NCBI RefSeq assembly: GCF_958450345.1
Contig: NC_088782.1
Span: 101,524,358-101,588,357 of the forward strand
Direction of reading: 5' to 3'
Source of the DNA: Calliphora vicina
Lineage: Eukaryota; Arthropoda; Insecta; Diptera; Calliphoridae
DNA: 64,000 nt
This document shows positions 34,490-45,496 of the stretch, in pieces (position 1 is the first letter of the stretch; every line of letters starts with the position of its first letter). The notes beneath the pieces are model-generated. The model worked only from the letters and a program-made list of their open reading frames with translations, searched no databases and was not told the DNA's origin. The position numbers and the translations under genes were made by a program.

Positions 34490-35010
34490 AAATAATATTA
34501 AGAAAGGCCGATCTTATGATACCCTACCCTGAACAGTGGTGAAGAATCAAAATATTTTGAAAATAGATTTGACATTTCTAGTCGGCTGATCCAATTGACA
34601 TAAAATTTCACATGGATATGGCGCAGTAGCTAACGTATGCGGAATGAAATTGCAGCAAAACAGAAAACGCTATATTTGTTTTCAACGTTAAAACAAAAAA
34701 TTTATAAAACTTTTATAAAATATCCCACTGTATTGATTTAATGTAAGCAAAAAATTTATATACAGGTGTTGAAAATACCGCTGTTTGCACTTTCTGAGCT
34801 CCCGTTTGTGTTTCATGGTCTTATTTTTCTCGATTTTTATTTTAAAAAATCTACAATAACTCTTCTATTTAAAGTGATGGAAACACCATAATAATCTGGG
34901 CGTGACAGTTGGATGATGGAACAGTTAAGAAGAACTTTCTTTTTAAAAAAATAATCTCTGATGTTTCTTTTTATGAAATGATTAATTTTGTGTAGACATT
35001 TCATAATATA
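34490..35010. repeat. Dispersed repeat family H, copy 1
   Basis: GAATCAAAATATTTTGAAAA-TAGATTTGACATTTCTAG-CGGCTGAT recurs at 58690-58740 as GAATCAAAATATTTTGGAAA-TAAATCTTATATTTCTAA-TGGCTGAT, followed in both by TTTCACATNGNCATNGC. The string AACGTATGCGGAATGAAATT (34633) is inverted at about 35823-35842, so a second, reverse copy may lie beyond the neighbouring Helitron. Confidence 0.45.
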
Positions 35011-35423
<413 letters not shown>

Positions 35424-36499
35424 TTAATTAGAATTGATGGTCAAATAAAATTCCAAAAAAGTAAAAACTTCTAATATACATCTGATTGATTAAGATCCAT
35501 ATATATTTTTTTTAGAAAATTTACTATATTCTACTTTGCACATCTTATCAATAATAGGTTTATTTACTTCCAAAAAAAAGTCCACTTCTCTGATTTTCTC
35601 TGACACTTGATGTTAAATATAACCAATTATTTCCGATGATAATTAATAAAATATGGAAAAAATTACAAATGTTTTTTCAAGGTAGTTCTTCTAACTAAAA
35701 GCCAGATTTTCCAATGGGGATTTAAAGTATTAAGACAAAACATTAGGTAATTCAAAATATGTCCTAAAACACTTATAGCTCATAAACTTTTTCTTTTGGC
35801 CAGTGTCAAATTTTTGTTGCAATTTCATTCCACATACGTTGTTGCTTCAAATCTTTGACGATGTGCTCCTAAACTCCATGGTAGAGGACCTGTGGGATCA
35901 GAAAGTAGGGTACCTTCAATTCTAATTCTGATTCTTCTAATTTTAAAGTGGTGTCTAGAAAATATTCTTAAATTACAAAATTTTACAATAACTTTGATCA
36001 GCTATTTAAAATATCGGACAGAGTTTATGGCCGATTTTTTAAAAACTGTTGCTTAAACAATAAATAAAACAAGTTAGATTACTATATTGTACTGTGCCGA
36101 AGCTCCGGATAATTCCAAAAAAATTTAAATAAGCCTTATTATTATTAGTGAGGCTTTATGCACTGCGACCAATAGGATCTTTTGTGCAACTTTAGTTTAG
36201 AAAGTTCTAGAAAGTTGTTTATTGAGTTGTTATTGAGATCTTATGCACATTTTTGTAGTTAATTGTTTTGAATTTTCAACGGTTTGCTACCTATGGACCT
36301 GAAGTTTTTTTGATTCTATGTGTTCACAATTTTTGTTCTCTATGACAAGGGCTACAACTTTGCCTCAGAGAGTAAATCAAAATTCCGAACTGTTTGCAAT
36401 ATATGAGCCTGAGAAAATGATCACTTTTTTGCAAAAATGACACCAAGGCCCCAAATCTTTGGGGACCCATAAAAAAAGTTTTTCGTGTTGCACTGTGAA
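35424..36499. other. AT-rich spacer with an inverted family H piece
   Basis: Bases 35816-35842 contain GTTGCAATTTCATTCCACAT, the reverse complement of sequence at 34633-34660. The rest has no recognisable feature. Confidence 0.3.
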
Positions 36500-37150
36500 A
36501 TTAATAGAAAAAATTACTCTTCTCACGATTCGCAAATTTTAGCATATTTTTACATGTACCTCAAAATCACTTCCGTTTTATGTAACGTACGATATACTCA
36601 ATATTTTGGACAATAATGTTTCGAAAGCACTTAATATTTTTCTTTAAATATAGTACCCTCTTAAGGGAACATAAAGACTAAATTATTTTTCAGATAATCT
36701 TATGGCGTTTTCTTTTACGACACAAAATGTTGTCAACATATTTGGTACCATTTATTAAAAGTTACCCATACCCTCATAATGTTTTACATTTTTAACGATC
36801 ATAATAGAACAAAAACCATTACAATTTATGCAATTTTATTTTATGTACCTTCTAAATGTTGTAAAACTATACATTTTGCTGTTTAAAAAGTGCTGCATTT
36901 CTAACCCTTTGATAAAATTGAGGGTGAAACGTGTAGCATATCTCCGGGGTTTTAGGGCAACATTATTTGAAAAGAACACTTTATACCCTTACCAAAACTA
37001 CATTTGTTTTAGAAAAGAACACAGAAAAGGGTGAAAGGCAGAATAAAGGCATCATTTATGCCAGAAAAGAAAATGTCATTACTTTTGCAAAATCTATTCC
37101 ACTCTATAGACGTACAAATGTCACGTACGATGACATGGAATTATCCATAT
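36500..37150 (+). repeat. Dispersed repeat family F, copy 2, with an insertion
   Basis: Bases 36510-36715 and 37065-37145 align with the continuous copy at 16949-17212. The middle, about 36716-37064, has no counterpart there. The right part repeats CACTCTATAGACGTACAAAT GTCACGTACGA. The inserted middle contains no recognised coding frame. Confidence 0.5.
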
Positions 37151-37199
37151 GGAAATAAGTTCTACTACAGATATATTCGCTATTAATTTAGCTATCTAT

Positions 37200-37960
37200 A
37201 AATTTAACTAAAACAAAGTGAGTCTGAGATGTCATCGTCATTTTTTATTCGTTTAAATGTCTTATGGTGCCATTATATATGGTTTGTAATGTCGTGCAAA
37301 TTATAGCCGCGGCTTCGCATCCGAAATGACCAATTTTAAATGACTTTGGTCCATAAATCAGACTGAATTTTAATGATTTGGCTGTATTCTCATGTTGGTT
37401 CTCATAGACCTGTGCCTTAAGAAAACCCCACAAGAAAAAGTCAAATCGTACGATCTCGGTGGTCAGTTTACCTCCACGTGAGATGACCATGCCCTCAAAT
37501 CGCTCGTGCAGAATGTCCAGTGTGATATGAGCTGTGTGCCACGTAGCTGCTTCCTGTTGAAACCACATGTTGTTGGTGTTCATATCATCAAACTCAGACC
37601 AAAAAAAGTTGGTGATCATTTACCTATAGTGCTTGCCGTTGATGGAGATGGCCTGCCCAAAGTCGTTCTCCAAGAAATATGGACCGAGTCGAGACCGAAC
37701 AGTGACTTTTTCGGGATATATTGGTTTTGGATCTAATGTGGATTGATATTGCTCGACATATGACAATTTGGTTTGTTGACGTAACAAGTAATCTATAAAT
37801 GGGTCTCATCGTAAAATGGACGATGTACGCGTAACGTTGCCCGAACATATCATCCATTTTGATACAACAATTTTATCATTTTCCATGTTGATTTCGCAAA
37901 ACAAACTCAATAAACGGCAGCCAATTCGACAGATGTAGCTTCCACAATATCATGCTCTCA
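37200..37960 (-). pseudogene. Tc1/mariner-superfamily DDE transposase pseudogene
   Basis: The minus strand from about 37960 down encodes, with frameshifts, NRSSSLYEMDDMFGQRYA-like sequence, PIYPEKVTVRSRLGPYF, GQAISINGKHYR, a stop, then an open 124-codon piece MITNFFWSEFDDMNTNNMWF QQEAATWHTAH...RFDFFLWGFLKAQVYENQ ending near 37245. WFQQ-ATWHTAH is the second catalytic block, where the usual aspartate of WFQQDGATCHTA is replaced by Glu, and RFDFFLWG is the third, where the usual PLDFFLWG gives the last Asp. A PPRSCDLTP-type stretch is deleted. A relative sits at 62850-63285. Confidence 0.7.
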
Positions 37961-38008
37961 ACTGTCAAAGTTCAGAAGTCTCTATCACAAAATCCTGCAG
38001 TTTCATTT

Positions 38009-38265
38009 CTAATTTTCGATAATAGATTTTTCGCATATGGGGCTTTTATGGGACCTATAACCTAAAAGGTGAAGATCGCTATAAAATATTGTAGCCAGAT
38101 TCCTATGCATTTGAGATCTAGTTTGGTTTAATTTGATCTCAATAACGTCATTAGCAAGAGATTTATGGGTAGTGATTTTCGGAAGTGAACATAATATGGG
38201 AACTACTACCAATTATGGACCGATATTTACAAAATATAGTAGTATGATTTAGGGATACAAATTAC
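38009..38265. repeat. Family A-like fragment
   Basis: GATTTTCGGAAGTGAACATA, then ATGGGAACTACTACCAATTA and TGGACCGATA follow the family A interior order. The preceding 38030-38100 (GGGCTTTTATGGGACCTATA) looks like a more diverged unit of the same pattern. No ends are preserved. Confidence 0.5.
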
Positions 38266-39830
38266 TGGATGATCTAAGGAGCGGCATCCTTATCAGATAA
38301 TAATCATGTGGTAGACACTACAAAGTGTATTAATCCGTTGTGATATATCATTACCAAATTGTTTTTGAGAATATTATTAATTTTTGCTTTCACTATTTTA
38401 ATTTCTAAGATGAACCTCAATTAAATTTTTCATTAGTTTTTATTAATAATAATAAATATTTAACTTTTATTCCCTAGTTCTTCTAATTGTCCATATATTT
38501 TAGCTTTAAGCTTATTTATCATATAATAAAAACAATGTTTAGTGTATTTTATTAGAGCTCACAGATCCATATCTCTTCTAGTTTCCTTTTGGCTGTGACA
38601 CAATGTTATTCTAAATAATGACTCATAATATGCCAAATTAAATACAATACAAATATTGACATAACTAATAATAACAAAACCAATGCAATCACAAAATATT
38701 TCTTAATTAAACTGAAAAATTAAAACCATTTCAACTTAAATCGTTTAAAAGCAAAAAAACAAAACAAAAACCATTAAGAAAACAAAATAAAAATAAGAAA
38801 ATACAACTTTTTAACAAATCGAAATGTCCCTTGAGTTTTCTTTTTTTTAAGGAAAAATATAACAAAAAATTATAAAGAAAAAGTTAACTTTTGAAAATAA
38901 AATAGTAAATGCTAAAAAAAGGGAGCACTCGTACAAACAATAAGAAATCCATTTATTATTATTGTGCTAGATATTCTTCGACTTCTCCTTCTTTTTTTTC
39001 TTCTCATCCAGTTTCATTCTTTTATATTTGTATTTCCATTTTAAAGGTCAAGATTTTTTCCAGCTATAAATTGATGCTGTTTAACTAGACAAAAGGGAAC
39101 AAAACTGACTTTTCCAACATAATGTGATGGCATAGAGTTGAATAAGGAAAGGAAAAAAGGGAAGTTACAAAGGCAGCGACAGCATCAATTTGTTGGCATG
39201 GAAAATTACTTATTGTTAGTAAAAGTTAAATAAAAAAAAATATTTACAATTTATGTGGAAGTAAATATATATATGGATAAGATATAAGATATAAGGGAAA
39301 ATACAAGAGAATACAAAGAATTAAGGGTATTTTTATTAAGTAAAATGCTATAAAATGCCATGACTTCTTAGGGTTTAGGAAAGATGCAAAGGAAACAGCT
39401 AGCTGAGTTTTAACAATTGGGTCTTCTTTGAAATGTATTTAGCTTGAGATTTTATTTATCATAAAATATGTAATAAATGTGGTATTTAATAAATTTATGT
39501 AAATTCTGTTGATTTTGCCACTCATTAGGTGAATATATTTATTTATCTATTGCCATATTACCAGTTTTAAAGCTAAAATTTGAAAATATTGTACATATTT
39601 ATGACTCAAAATATATACTATGTTGTATTAAATTTATTAATCATATCCTAATCGTTTGTCTTCTTTAAAGGACTTTAAATTTTAAAATATAATATTTTTT
39701 AGTTTTCTATTTATGACCAATGATATTGACAATTTTAGTTTTTAAGATTCCAATCTTACGGGCTATTTATGGTCAATCATTTGTTACCAAATGTGTAAAT
39801 AAAAATCAAAGTATTTTCATTTTTATTATT
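38266..39830. other. Probable single-copy intron sequence
   Basis: Long A-rich and T-rich runs, AATAAAA motifs on both strands, and no repeat family, inverted repeat or coding frame recognised. One of the larger apparently transposon-free stretches of the window. Confidence 0.4.
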
Positions 39831-39834
39831 ATTT

Positions 39835-39875
39835 ACCCAACGTTTCGTTTGTTTGTTTCAAACTTCTTCAGGGGT
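39835..39875 (-). ncRNA. Hammerhead-ribozyme-like motif in the Penelope-like 3' region
   Basis: On the minus strand, in order: stem I strand ACCC (39875-39872); core CUGAAGA (39871-39865), fitting CUGANGA; one A; stem II GUUUG (39863-39859); loop AAACAAA; CAAAC (39851-39847); core GAAA (39846-39843); then CGUU (39842-39839) and stem I partner GGGU (39838-39835). The stretch between GAAA and the GUU cleavage triplet is so short that stem III would be only the self-complementary ACGU, typical of minimal Penelope-element hammerheads that are thought to work as dimers. All invariant positions checked by eye are present. Confidence 0.6.
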
Positions 39876-40114
39876 TTTCTTTTATTGTTGAATTCTAGCG
39901 ACAAAAACATATAAATATTTTATTATAAATCATTGAAAAACTTAAGATATCACAGTTCAACTTACGAAATTCTATTGTTTACATTGTCAATTAACTTATT
40001 ATTTAAAAAACTGGACTTCACGACACAGAATTAATAAATAAATAAATAATCATTACAACACAAACATATACTATAAGTCAAACTTAATACTAATATCACA
40101 GAACTTCAACTGAT

Positions 40115-41968
40115 TTAATAATTAAATATTGCAGCGGAATATTGCAGTTTTGTGTTATCCTTGTCCTCTTTCGTGTTCATTGTATTGTGTATTTTTTGTT
40201 GTATTCTTAAGCTTTCAAGAGTGTATCGTTTGTTCTCTTTTTGTTCTCTGTCCAATATCTTAATATTGTCAAAATCCATCTTATGATTGCACTCCTTTAC
40301 GTGCAGAGATAATGCCGTCGTTATTTTTCCTTTTTCAATATCTGTTTTGTGTTCATTAACTCTCGTCCCCAACATTCTCTTTGTCGTACCAATGTAAACC
40401 AAGTTACATCTCTCCCTTTCATTACCGTCACATTTTATCTCATAGACCACATTATCACTCTTAAGTTTGTCAATTTTTGTTTTGTTGTTTGTAAATAGAT
40501 GCCTCAGTGTCATATTTGATTTGTAAGCTATTGTTGTTGTTTTCTCTGTGATCATTCTCTTCATTGTTTTTGTCTCCGTTAGTTTGGGAATAAATGGTAC
40601 ACTGTAAAAAACTTTTTCCTCCTCAGTGTTTGGATTTTTCTGCTGTTTTTCATATTTTAGTACTTTGTTGATTAAATTGTTCGTCATATATGTTGGGTAA
40701 CTATTCTTTGTAAGTATTTTTCTTATTCTATTAATATTGGTTTTCCTGTATTCAACATCACTTATCTGTAATACTTTCCTTATTAAATTCGTCGCTGTAC
40801 TTATCTTCATTTTCAATGGTTGTGTAGAGTTGAAGTTAACCATTCTACCTGAAGATGTGGGTTTCGTGTACCAATTTGTCCTTATTCTTCCATTATCCTT
40901 GATGATATTGATGTCCAGATACGGTATTGACATATTCTTCTCGCGTTCTATTGTAAATTGTATCTTATTGTGATAAACGTTCATTGTTTTTAATATCTTC
41001 TCTTCGTCCGATTTCCTTATAATCGCAAACAAGTCATCCACATACTTAGTGATAAACTTAATCTCCATATCATTAGCCCTTAATTCGTCAATTACATCGT
41101 CCAGTAGTGTGTCAAGTACAATATTTGCAATTGTTGGCGATAGGGGGTTTCCCATTGGCATACCATATGTTTGATGGTAAAATTTATTGTCAAAAGTGAG
41201 ATAGTTATTATCAGTTAAACAAAACTGAAGAATTTTCAAAAATGTTTGCCTTGGTATTGCCGTGTGTTCCTTAAGTGTTTTCCATTTGTCAAGTATATTC
41301 CTTATAGCCAAGTGAATCGGTATATTAGTGAATAATGATACCACGTCGAAAGAGACCATAATATCGTCATTTTCCAATGAGACGCTTTCCAGTTTTCGTT
41401 TTAATTCTACTGAATTTTGTATATTGTATTTGGGCGACACAATATTCCTCAAAATTGTTCCAATATACTTCGAAAGACTGTAACACGGTACCTTCATGGA
41501 TGCAGATATCGGTCGAAGTGGTATTCCGTCTTTGTGTATCTTTGGCAGTCCATATAACTCAGGTGCTGCTGCCGCTTGTGTCGTCATGTTGAATTTCTCG
41601 TATCTGGTAATGTACCCATCTTTTCCCAATTGTGTAATTAAGTTATTGTTCCTTTTCTGAAGACTAGTTGTTGGGTCAATTTCAATTTTCCTGTATGTGC
41701 TCTTGTCATCTAATAATTGGTACATTTTCTCCATATAATCCCTCCTATATAATATCACAGTTTTATTCCCCTTGTCTGCCGTAGTTATAATTATGTCCTT
41801 CTCGTGTTTCTTAATGAAGTTCCTGGTGACCTCGTATATACTCAGTATAAATTTATCTTTCTCCGTATTCCTAAGATTCCTTTTGAAGTATGCAATTCTG
41901 TTCGCTATTTTCGATCGCGTTATGTCCTTTTCTGTATCATCCTTTATACCCTGAACCCATTGTTCCAT
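40115..41968 (-). CDS. Penelope-like reverse transcriptase with GIY-YIG endonuclease (617 aa open frame)
   Basis: Copies element RNA into DNA at a nick made by its own endonuclease. From the N-terminus: TTADKGNKTVILYRRDY (62-78), LYGLPKIHKDGIPLRPI (138-154), palm motif A FDVVSLFTNIPI (207-218, Asp208), motif B GMPMGNPLSPTIANI (269-283), and catalytic KYVDDLFAI (308-316, the YVDD box). After a basic linker (about 400-500) comes the GIY-YIG nuclease: VVYEIKC (507-513), LVYIGTTKRMLGTRVNEH (523-540, catalytic Arg536 likely), and a late Glu in ESL (585). The first Met at 41968 is probably not the true start: family-like sequence (NDDWFINHTSIEFEM, then LLSLGNKFAIPV) continues upstream in the same frame but is cut by a TGA at 42044-42046, and farther up by a frameshift. 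Full proteins of this group are about 800 residues. The long clean frame suggests recent activity. Confidence 0.85.
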   Translation of the reverse strand: MEQWVQGIKDDTEKDITRSKIANRIAYFKRNLRNTEKDKFILSIYEVTRNFIKKHEKDIIITTADKGNKTVILYRRDYMEKMYQLLDDKSTYRKIEIDPTTSLQKRNNNLITQLGKDGYITRYEKFNMTTQAAAAPELYGLPKIHKDGIPLRPISASMKVPCYSLSKYIGTILRNIVSPKYNIQNSVELKRKLESVSLENDDIMVSFDVVSLFTNIPIHLAIRNILDKWKTLKEHTAIPRQTFLKILQFCLTDNNYLTFDNKFYHQTYGMPMGNPLSPTIANIVLDTLLDDVIDELRANDMEIKFITKYVDDLFAIIRKSDEEKILKTMNVYHNKIQFTIEREKNMSIPYLDINIIKDNGRIRTNWYTKPTSSGRMVNFNSTQPLKMKISTATNLIRKVLQISDVEYRKTNINRIRKILTKNSYPTYMTNNLINKVLKYEKQQKNPNTEEEKVFYSVPFIPKLTETKTMKRMITEKTTTIAYKSNMTLRHLFTNNKTKIDKLKSDNVVYEIKCDGNERERCNLVYIGTTKRMLGTRVNEHKTDIEKGKITTALSLHVKECNHKMDFDNIKILDREQKENKRYTLESLRIQQKIHNTMNTKEDKDNTKLQYSAAIFNY

Positions 41969-42240
41969 GTCAGCTATAAGCGGTATAGGTGTGAAATTCT
42001 TTCTATCTACTGGTATTGCAAACTTGTTCCCCAGTGATAATAATCATTTATGTTCCATTTCAAACTCTATACTCGTGTGGTTAATAAACCAGTCGTCATT
42101 GTATACGAGGTTCAGTTTCTCAAACTTCTCGTGTTTCAATTTGTTATAATATTTTTACCTACCCTACTATTCCGAATAAAAGAGGAGGCCTTTTCTATTT
42201 CGGTAGAATTAGTTGCTTTAATCTTTTAGAAACAAACTCT
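41969..42240 (-). pseudogene. Decayed N-terminal coding part of the Penelope-like element
   Basis: In frame with the main open frame, the minus strand reads KHEKFEKLNLVYNDDWF up to EFEMEHK, then TGA (42044-42046), then LLSLGNKFAIPVDRKNFTP leading into the ATG at 41968. Above about 42155 the frame shifts by one, and EIEKASSFIRNSRVGKN can be read. One nonsense codon and one shift therefore separate these parts. Confidence 0.6.
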
Positions 42241-42457
42241 TCTTAAAAAATTGTATCCTGTAATATCCTTGAGAGTTTTCTCTAAACTATTCTAAAATAA
42301 GTATTGGATGTATGAATTAAAAATGCGGATTTAGTTCAAATGATGTCCAAAATGTTCTTCAAAAATGATATCCGTTTTTATATTTGAACTCCCATAGTTT
42401 ATTTTATATTTAAAAGGCATTACAATGGAGTTTAGTTTTTACAAAACTTTAAAATAT

Positions 42458-43689
42458 TGTTACGAAATTGTACTTGAATTCAAATATAACGATTTTAACG
42501 GCTGATTTAAAAGTAGTATAATGCTTTCAAATAGCAGTGATGTAATAGCAAACTGTAACATATCTGTGGGCATTATTAACATTGAATAAAAGCTTTCAGT
42601 TGACCATTGATCGTAAGTATGCGTCCGTATATTCGAATTCGAATATTCAGTTAAAGAACATTGTAGAAAGTACACCACAGAGGGCGTATGTATTAGAAAG
42701 CTCTAGGCAGTTAAAGAGCAATCTAGATTGCAGATGGCAATATTATAAATAGTGGAAGAGGTTGCAGTCGTTAGTTTAGTTTATCAGAGACGCTTTTCGA
42801 ATAAACATCAACTGAGTGCCTGAAAGTTTGCTGTATTTATACCCTACACCACCATAGTGGGAAGGGTATAATGCGTTTGTGCAGATGTTTGTAACGCCCA
42901 AAAATATTAGTCTAGCACCCACCTTAAAGTATACCGATCGACTAAGAATCACTTTCTGAGTCGATTAAACGATGTCCGTCCGTCCGTCTGGTTGGCTGGC
43001 TGGCTGGCTGTCCATGTAAACCTTGTGCGCAGAGTACAGGTCGCAATTTTGAAGATATTTCGATAAAATTTGGTACATATCACTTTTTCGGCTCAAGGAC
43101 CAAGCCTATTGAAACTGGCTGAAATCGGTCCATTATTTCACCTAGCCCCCATACAAAGTCCCCTCGAAATTGGACTTTATCGGTCATAAATGTTTAATTT
43201 ATCTATGTATCTAAACAAATTTCGCTCCAAATAAGTTTTATATATACAAAATTCATGTCACCAAATTTTGTTACGATCGGTCCATAATTAGTCATAGCTC
43301 CCATATAGACCCGCTTCCGAAAATCACTTTAACGTGCATAATTCGCTTAAAAATGTTGGTATACACACAAAATTCAACATAGTTAAATTTAATATAGACA
43401 TAAATCACACGACCTAATTTCAAGGTGATCGGTCGGGCTTGACCGACCATACTTTCTTACTTGTTTTCAAGTGAATTCGTGTACATTATAAAGTGTGTTT
43501 GTATTTCTGCGAATTTATAAACGTGTATAAAAAACATTGAGTGACTATTTAATTCTGTTGTTGTACATTTTAAATAAATAAAGAGTTGTTACAATTTTCA
43601 AACTACAAAACGGCTTTTATTTGCAATCAAAAGTATCCGATTTATTTAAAGGAAATAAACCAACGTTTTGAAAAGGTTAAAACGTAACA
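42458..43689. mobile_element. Solo LTR with 4-bp target duplication, split by a family A insertion
   Basis: Starts TGTTACG (42458) and ends CGTAACA (43689), a 7-bp inverted terminal repeat, with ATAT on both sides (42454-42457 and 43690-43693). Without the nested repeat (42838-43466) it is about 600 bases. A promoter-like TATTATAAATAGTGG lies at about 42739-42753 and AATAAATAAAGAG at about 43571 could be its polyadenylation signal, both in the expected plus-strand order. No internal coding region flanks it. 4-bp duplications and TG...CA ends fit a gypsy-type retrotransposon whose body was lost by recombination. Confidence 0.8.
42838..43466 (+). mobile_element. Family A repeat, copy 4 (inside the solo LTR)
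   Basis: Opens TATACCCTACACCACCATAG, contains TCCGTCCGTCTGGTTGGCTG and several GGCTG units, and closes with GGTCGGGCTTGACCGACC and ATACTTTCTTACTTGTTTT. A deletion near 43430 joins the interior directly to the 3' hairpin (CAAGGTGATCGGTCGGGCTT), so it lacks about 100 bases present in copies at 48109 and 49006. It postdates the LTR. Confidence 0.8.
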
Positions 43690-44632
43690 ATATGTTCTCC
43701 ATTAGAATTTTACACATTTCTGTTTGCGCTAAACTAGCACAGCTAAAAATATGAAATCTTGGATTACGAAAGTTCTTATATGTAGTTTTAAGACAAATGG
43801 AATGGAGGCTTTCAAGATTATTAAAGGATTAACGTTTTGAAGCATATTTTTGACAGTTTTTTATTTTGATTAATTAAAAAAATATCGCCATACTAGAGCA
43901 AAAATAAATTAACAAAAAAAGAAATTAAAATGTCACTTTCTTTTAAAGCAAAAAGATATCACGAGATTAAAAACTGAAACTGCAGTATGTAGTAGTAGAC
44001 GTGAATAAGTGTGTAGTTTCAAAGGTTTATGGACTTTATCATGTGGTAAAAATTGTTTCGACTGTTGTTGTGGGTATTATCAACGTTTAGAAGATCATCT
44101 TGATCTGCTTCAGTAAAGGGTGGCAAGTGCTTACTGTGTTTTGCTATAAATATATATTCTATTATCTGAATATTCTTATTTTCGTGAGAGGTATTGCGAT
44201 TATTATCGCTTTATAGATAATGGAATCAAAGCCTACTCTCGCCCACTTTATTTTGAGGGAACTTTATCAGGAAGAGGAAACGAGGACTGTATTCTACGAT
44301 CCCTAGAGCCTACACCACTACTTAGATGAACCACCCTTCCTCAATACACATTTGAAATGAACTTATAACATTTAATATCCTATACAATTTTATATTGAGT
44401 GCTTTTATCACAAGATTGAGACTGGCTATCACCACTTTTTCTGTGCTAAATTAACAACGACTACAAAATCATGTTATTCAAACCAACACCTGTAAGAATT
44501 TCATAACTAAGAATAATTCTATTAAAAAAATGGAATTTAACCCACTAATGACCAAAAATTAACCCTTTTGCAACCATTAATGCAAACACAATACATTGTT
44601 TTCATTCATATATTTTAATTATACTAAAACAT
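43690..44632. other. Spacer, nothing recognised
   Basis: Slightly less AT-rich around 44160-44350, but no frame or motif could be named. Confidence 0.3.
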
Positions 44633-44870
44633 TTAGTAATTGCTTAAATCTAATTCATTTAAATTTATATCAAAAAGGTCCTCTTCACTTTCATTAATTT
44701 CATCGTCTTGGTGGCTAAAGTGAAATTCTTACTTGGGTTCACTGCAACATAATAATTCAATTACTTTAGGTGGAAGTTTGGAACGTTTCCGCTTTTGTAA
44801 GCGCCAATTTAAAATTGATGTGGAAATTAATGGATCTGAAATATCAACAGCTTTATATTAAGCCGGAAAA
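44633..44870 (-). pseudogene. Short decayed coding remnant, unknown protein
   Basis: One minus-strand frame reads NFPA, stop, YKAVDISDPLISTSILNW then RLQKRKRSKLPPKVIELL, a stop, then an acidic tail HQDDEINESEEDLFDINLNE LDLSNY ending at TAA (44633-44635). The basic patch followed by a strongly acidic end looks like real protein sequence, with only two stops in about 85 codons. I do not recognise the family; a transposon-derived gene is the likeliest source. It abuts a truncated family A repeat at 44966. Confidence 0.4.
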
Positions 44871-44965
44871 TTCGTCTTCACCGCTTCCATTGCATGTCAA
44901 CAATTCTTTCAGCAATATGCAGTAACATAGATTGCAACGAAACTTTGGCAAGGGTCTCATTTGCC

Positions 44966-45496
44966 TTTATCATTTTTCTTTTAAAATTTGAATAATTTAT
45001 ATTCTTGAGTGATTTTCGGAAGTGGACCAATTATGGACAGATCGCTATGAAATTAGGTCATATGATTAATTTCTATATGAAAGTTATTTCTGTTGAATTT
45101 TATATGTATACCAACATTTTTAAGATATTTATGAACGTTAAAGTTATTTTCGGAAGCTGGTCTTATATGGGAGCTATGATTAATTATAGACCGATCATTA
45201 GAAAATTAGGTGACATGAATCCCGATATATAAAACTTATTTGGAGCGAAGTTTTTGTTGGTACCTATATAAATTAAACATTTATGACCGATAAAGTCCAA
45301 TTTCGGGAGGACAGTTGTAAGGAGGATAGGTGGAATAATGGAGGGATGTCAGCCAGTTTCAATAGGCTTCGTCCTTGGGCTGAAACAATTAGATGTAACA
45401 AATTATGGTGGGTGTTAGACTAATATTTGTGGACGTTACAAACATCTGCACAAACGCATTGTACCCTACCCAATATGGTAGTGTAGGGTATACAAA
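44966..45496 (-). mobile_element. Family A repeat, copy 5 (truncated)
   Basis: Minus orientation, from TTTTAAAATTTGAATAATTT to the 5' end TACCCTACCCAATATGGTAG / AGGGTATA. The 3' hairpin end is missing and the stretch normally holding the GTCC/GGCT microsatellite is deleted between about 45390 and 45400. Confidence 0.65.

Larger units (their letters stand above)
39835..42240 (-). mobile_element. Penelope-like element
   Basis: The element runs on the minus strand from decayed N-terminal coding sequence near 42240 through the long RT/GIY-YIG frame (40115-41968) to a short 3' UTR ending in a hammerhead-ribozyme-like motif at 39835-39875. Penelope-like elements are telomerase-related retroelements that often carry such ribozymes. 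No second copy of the 3' region was found on the 5' side, so the usual repeat-flanked (pLTR) structure is not visible and this looks 5'-truncated. True ends and a target duplication were not identified. Confidence 0.75.

Noticed and set aside
40737..42149. Plus-strand frames opposite the Penelope-like gene
   Set aside because: Antisense shadows of the RT reading frame.
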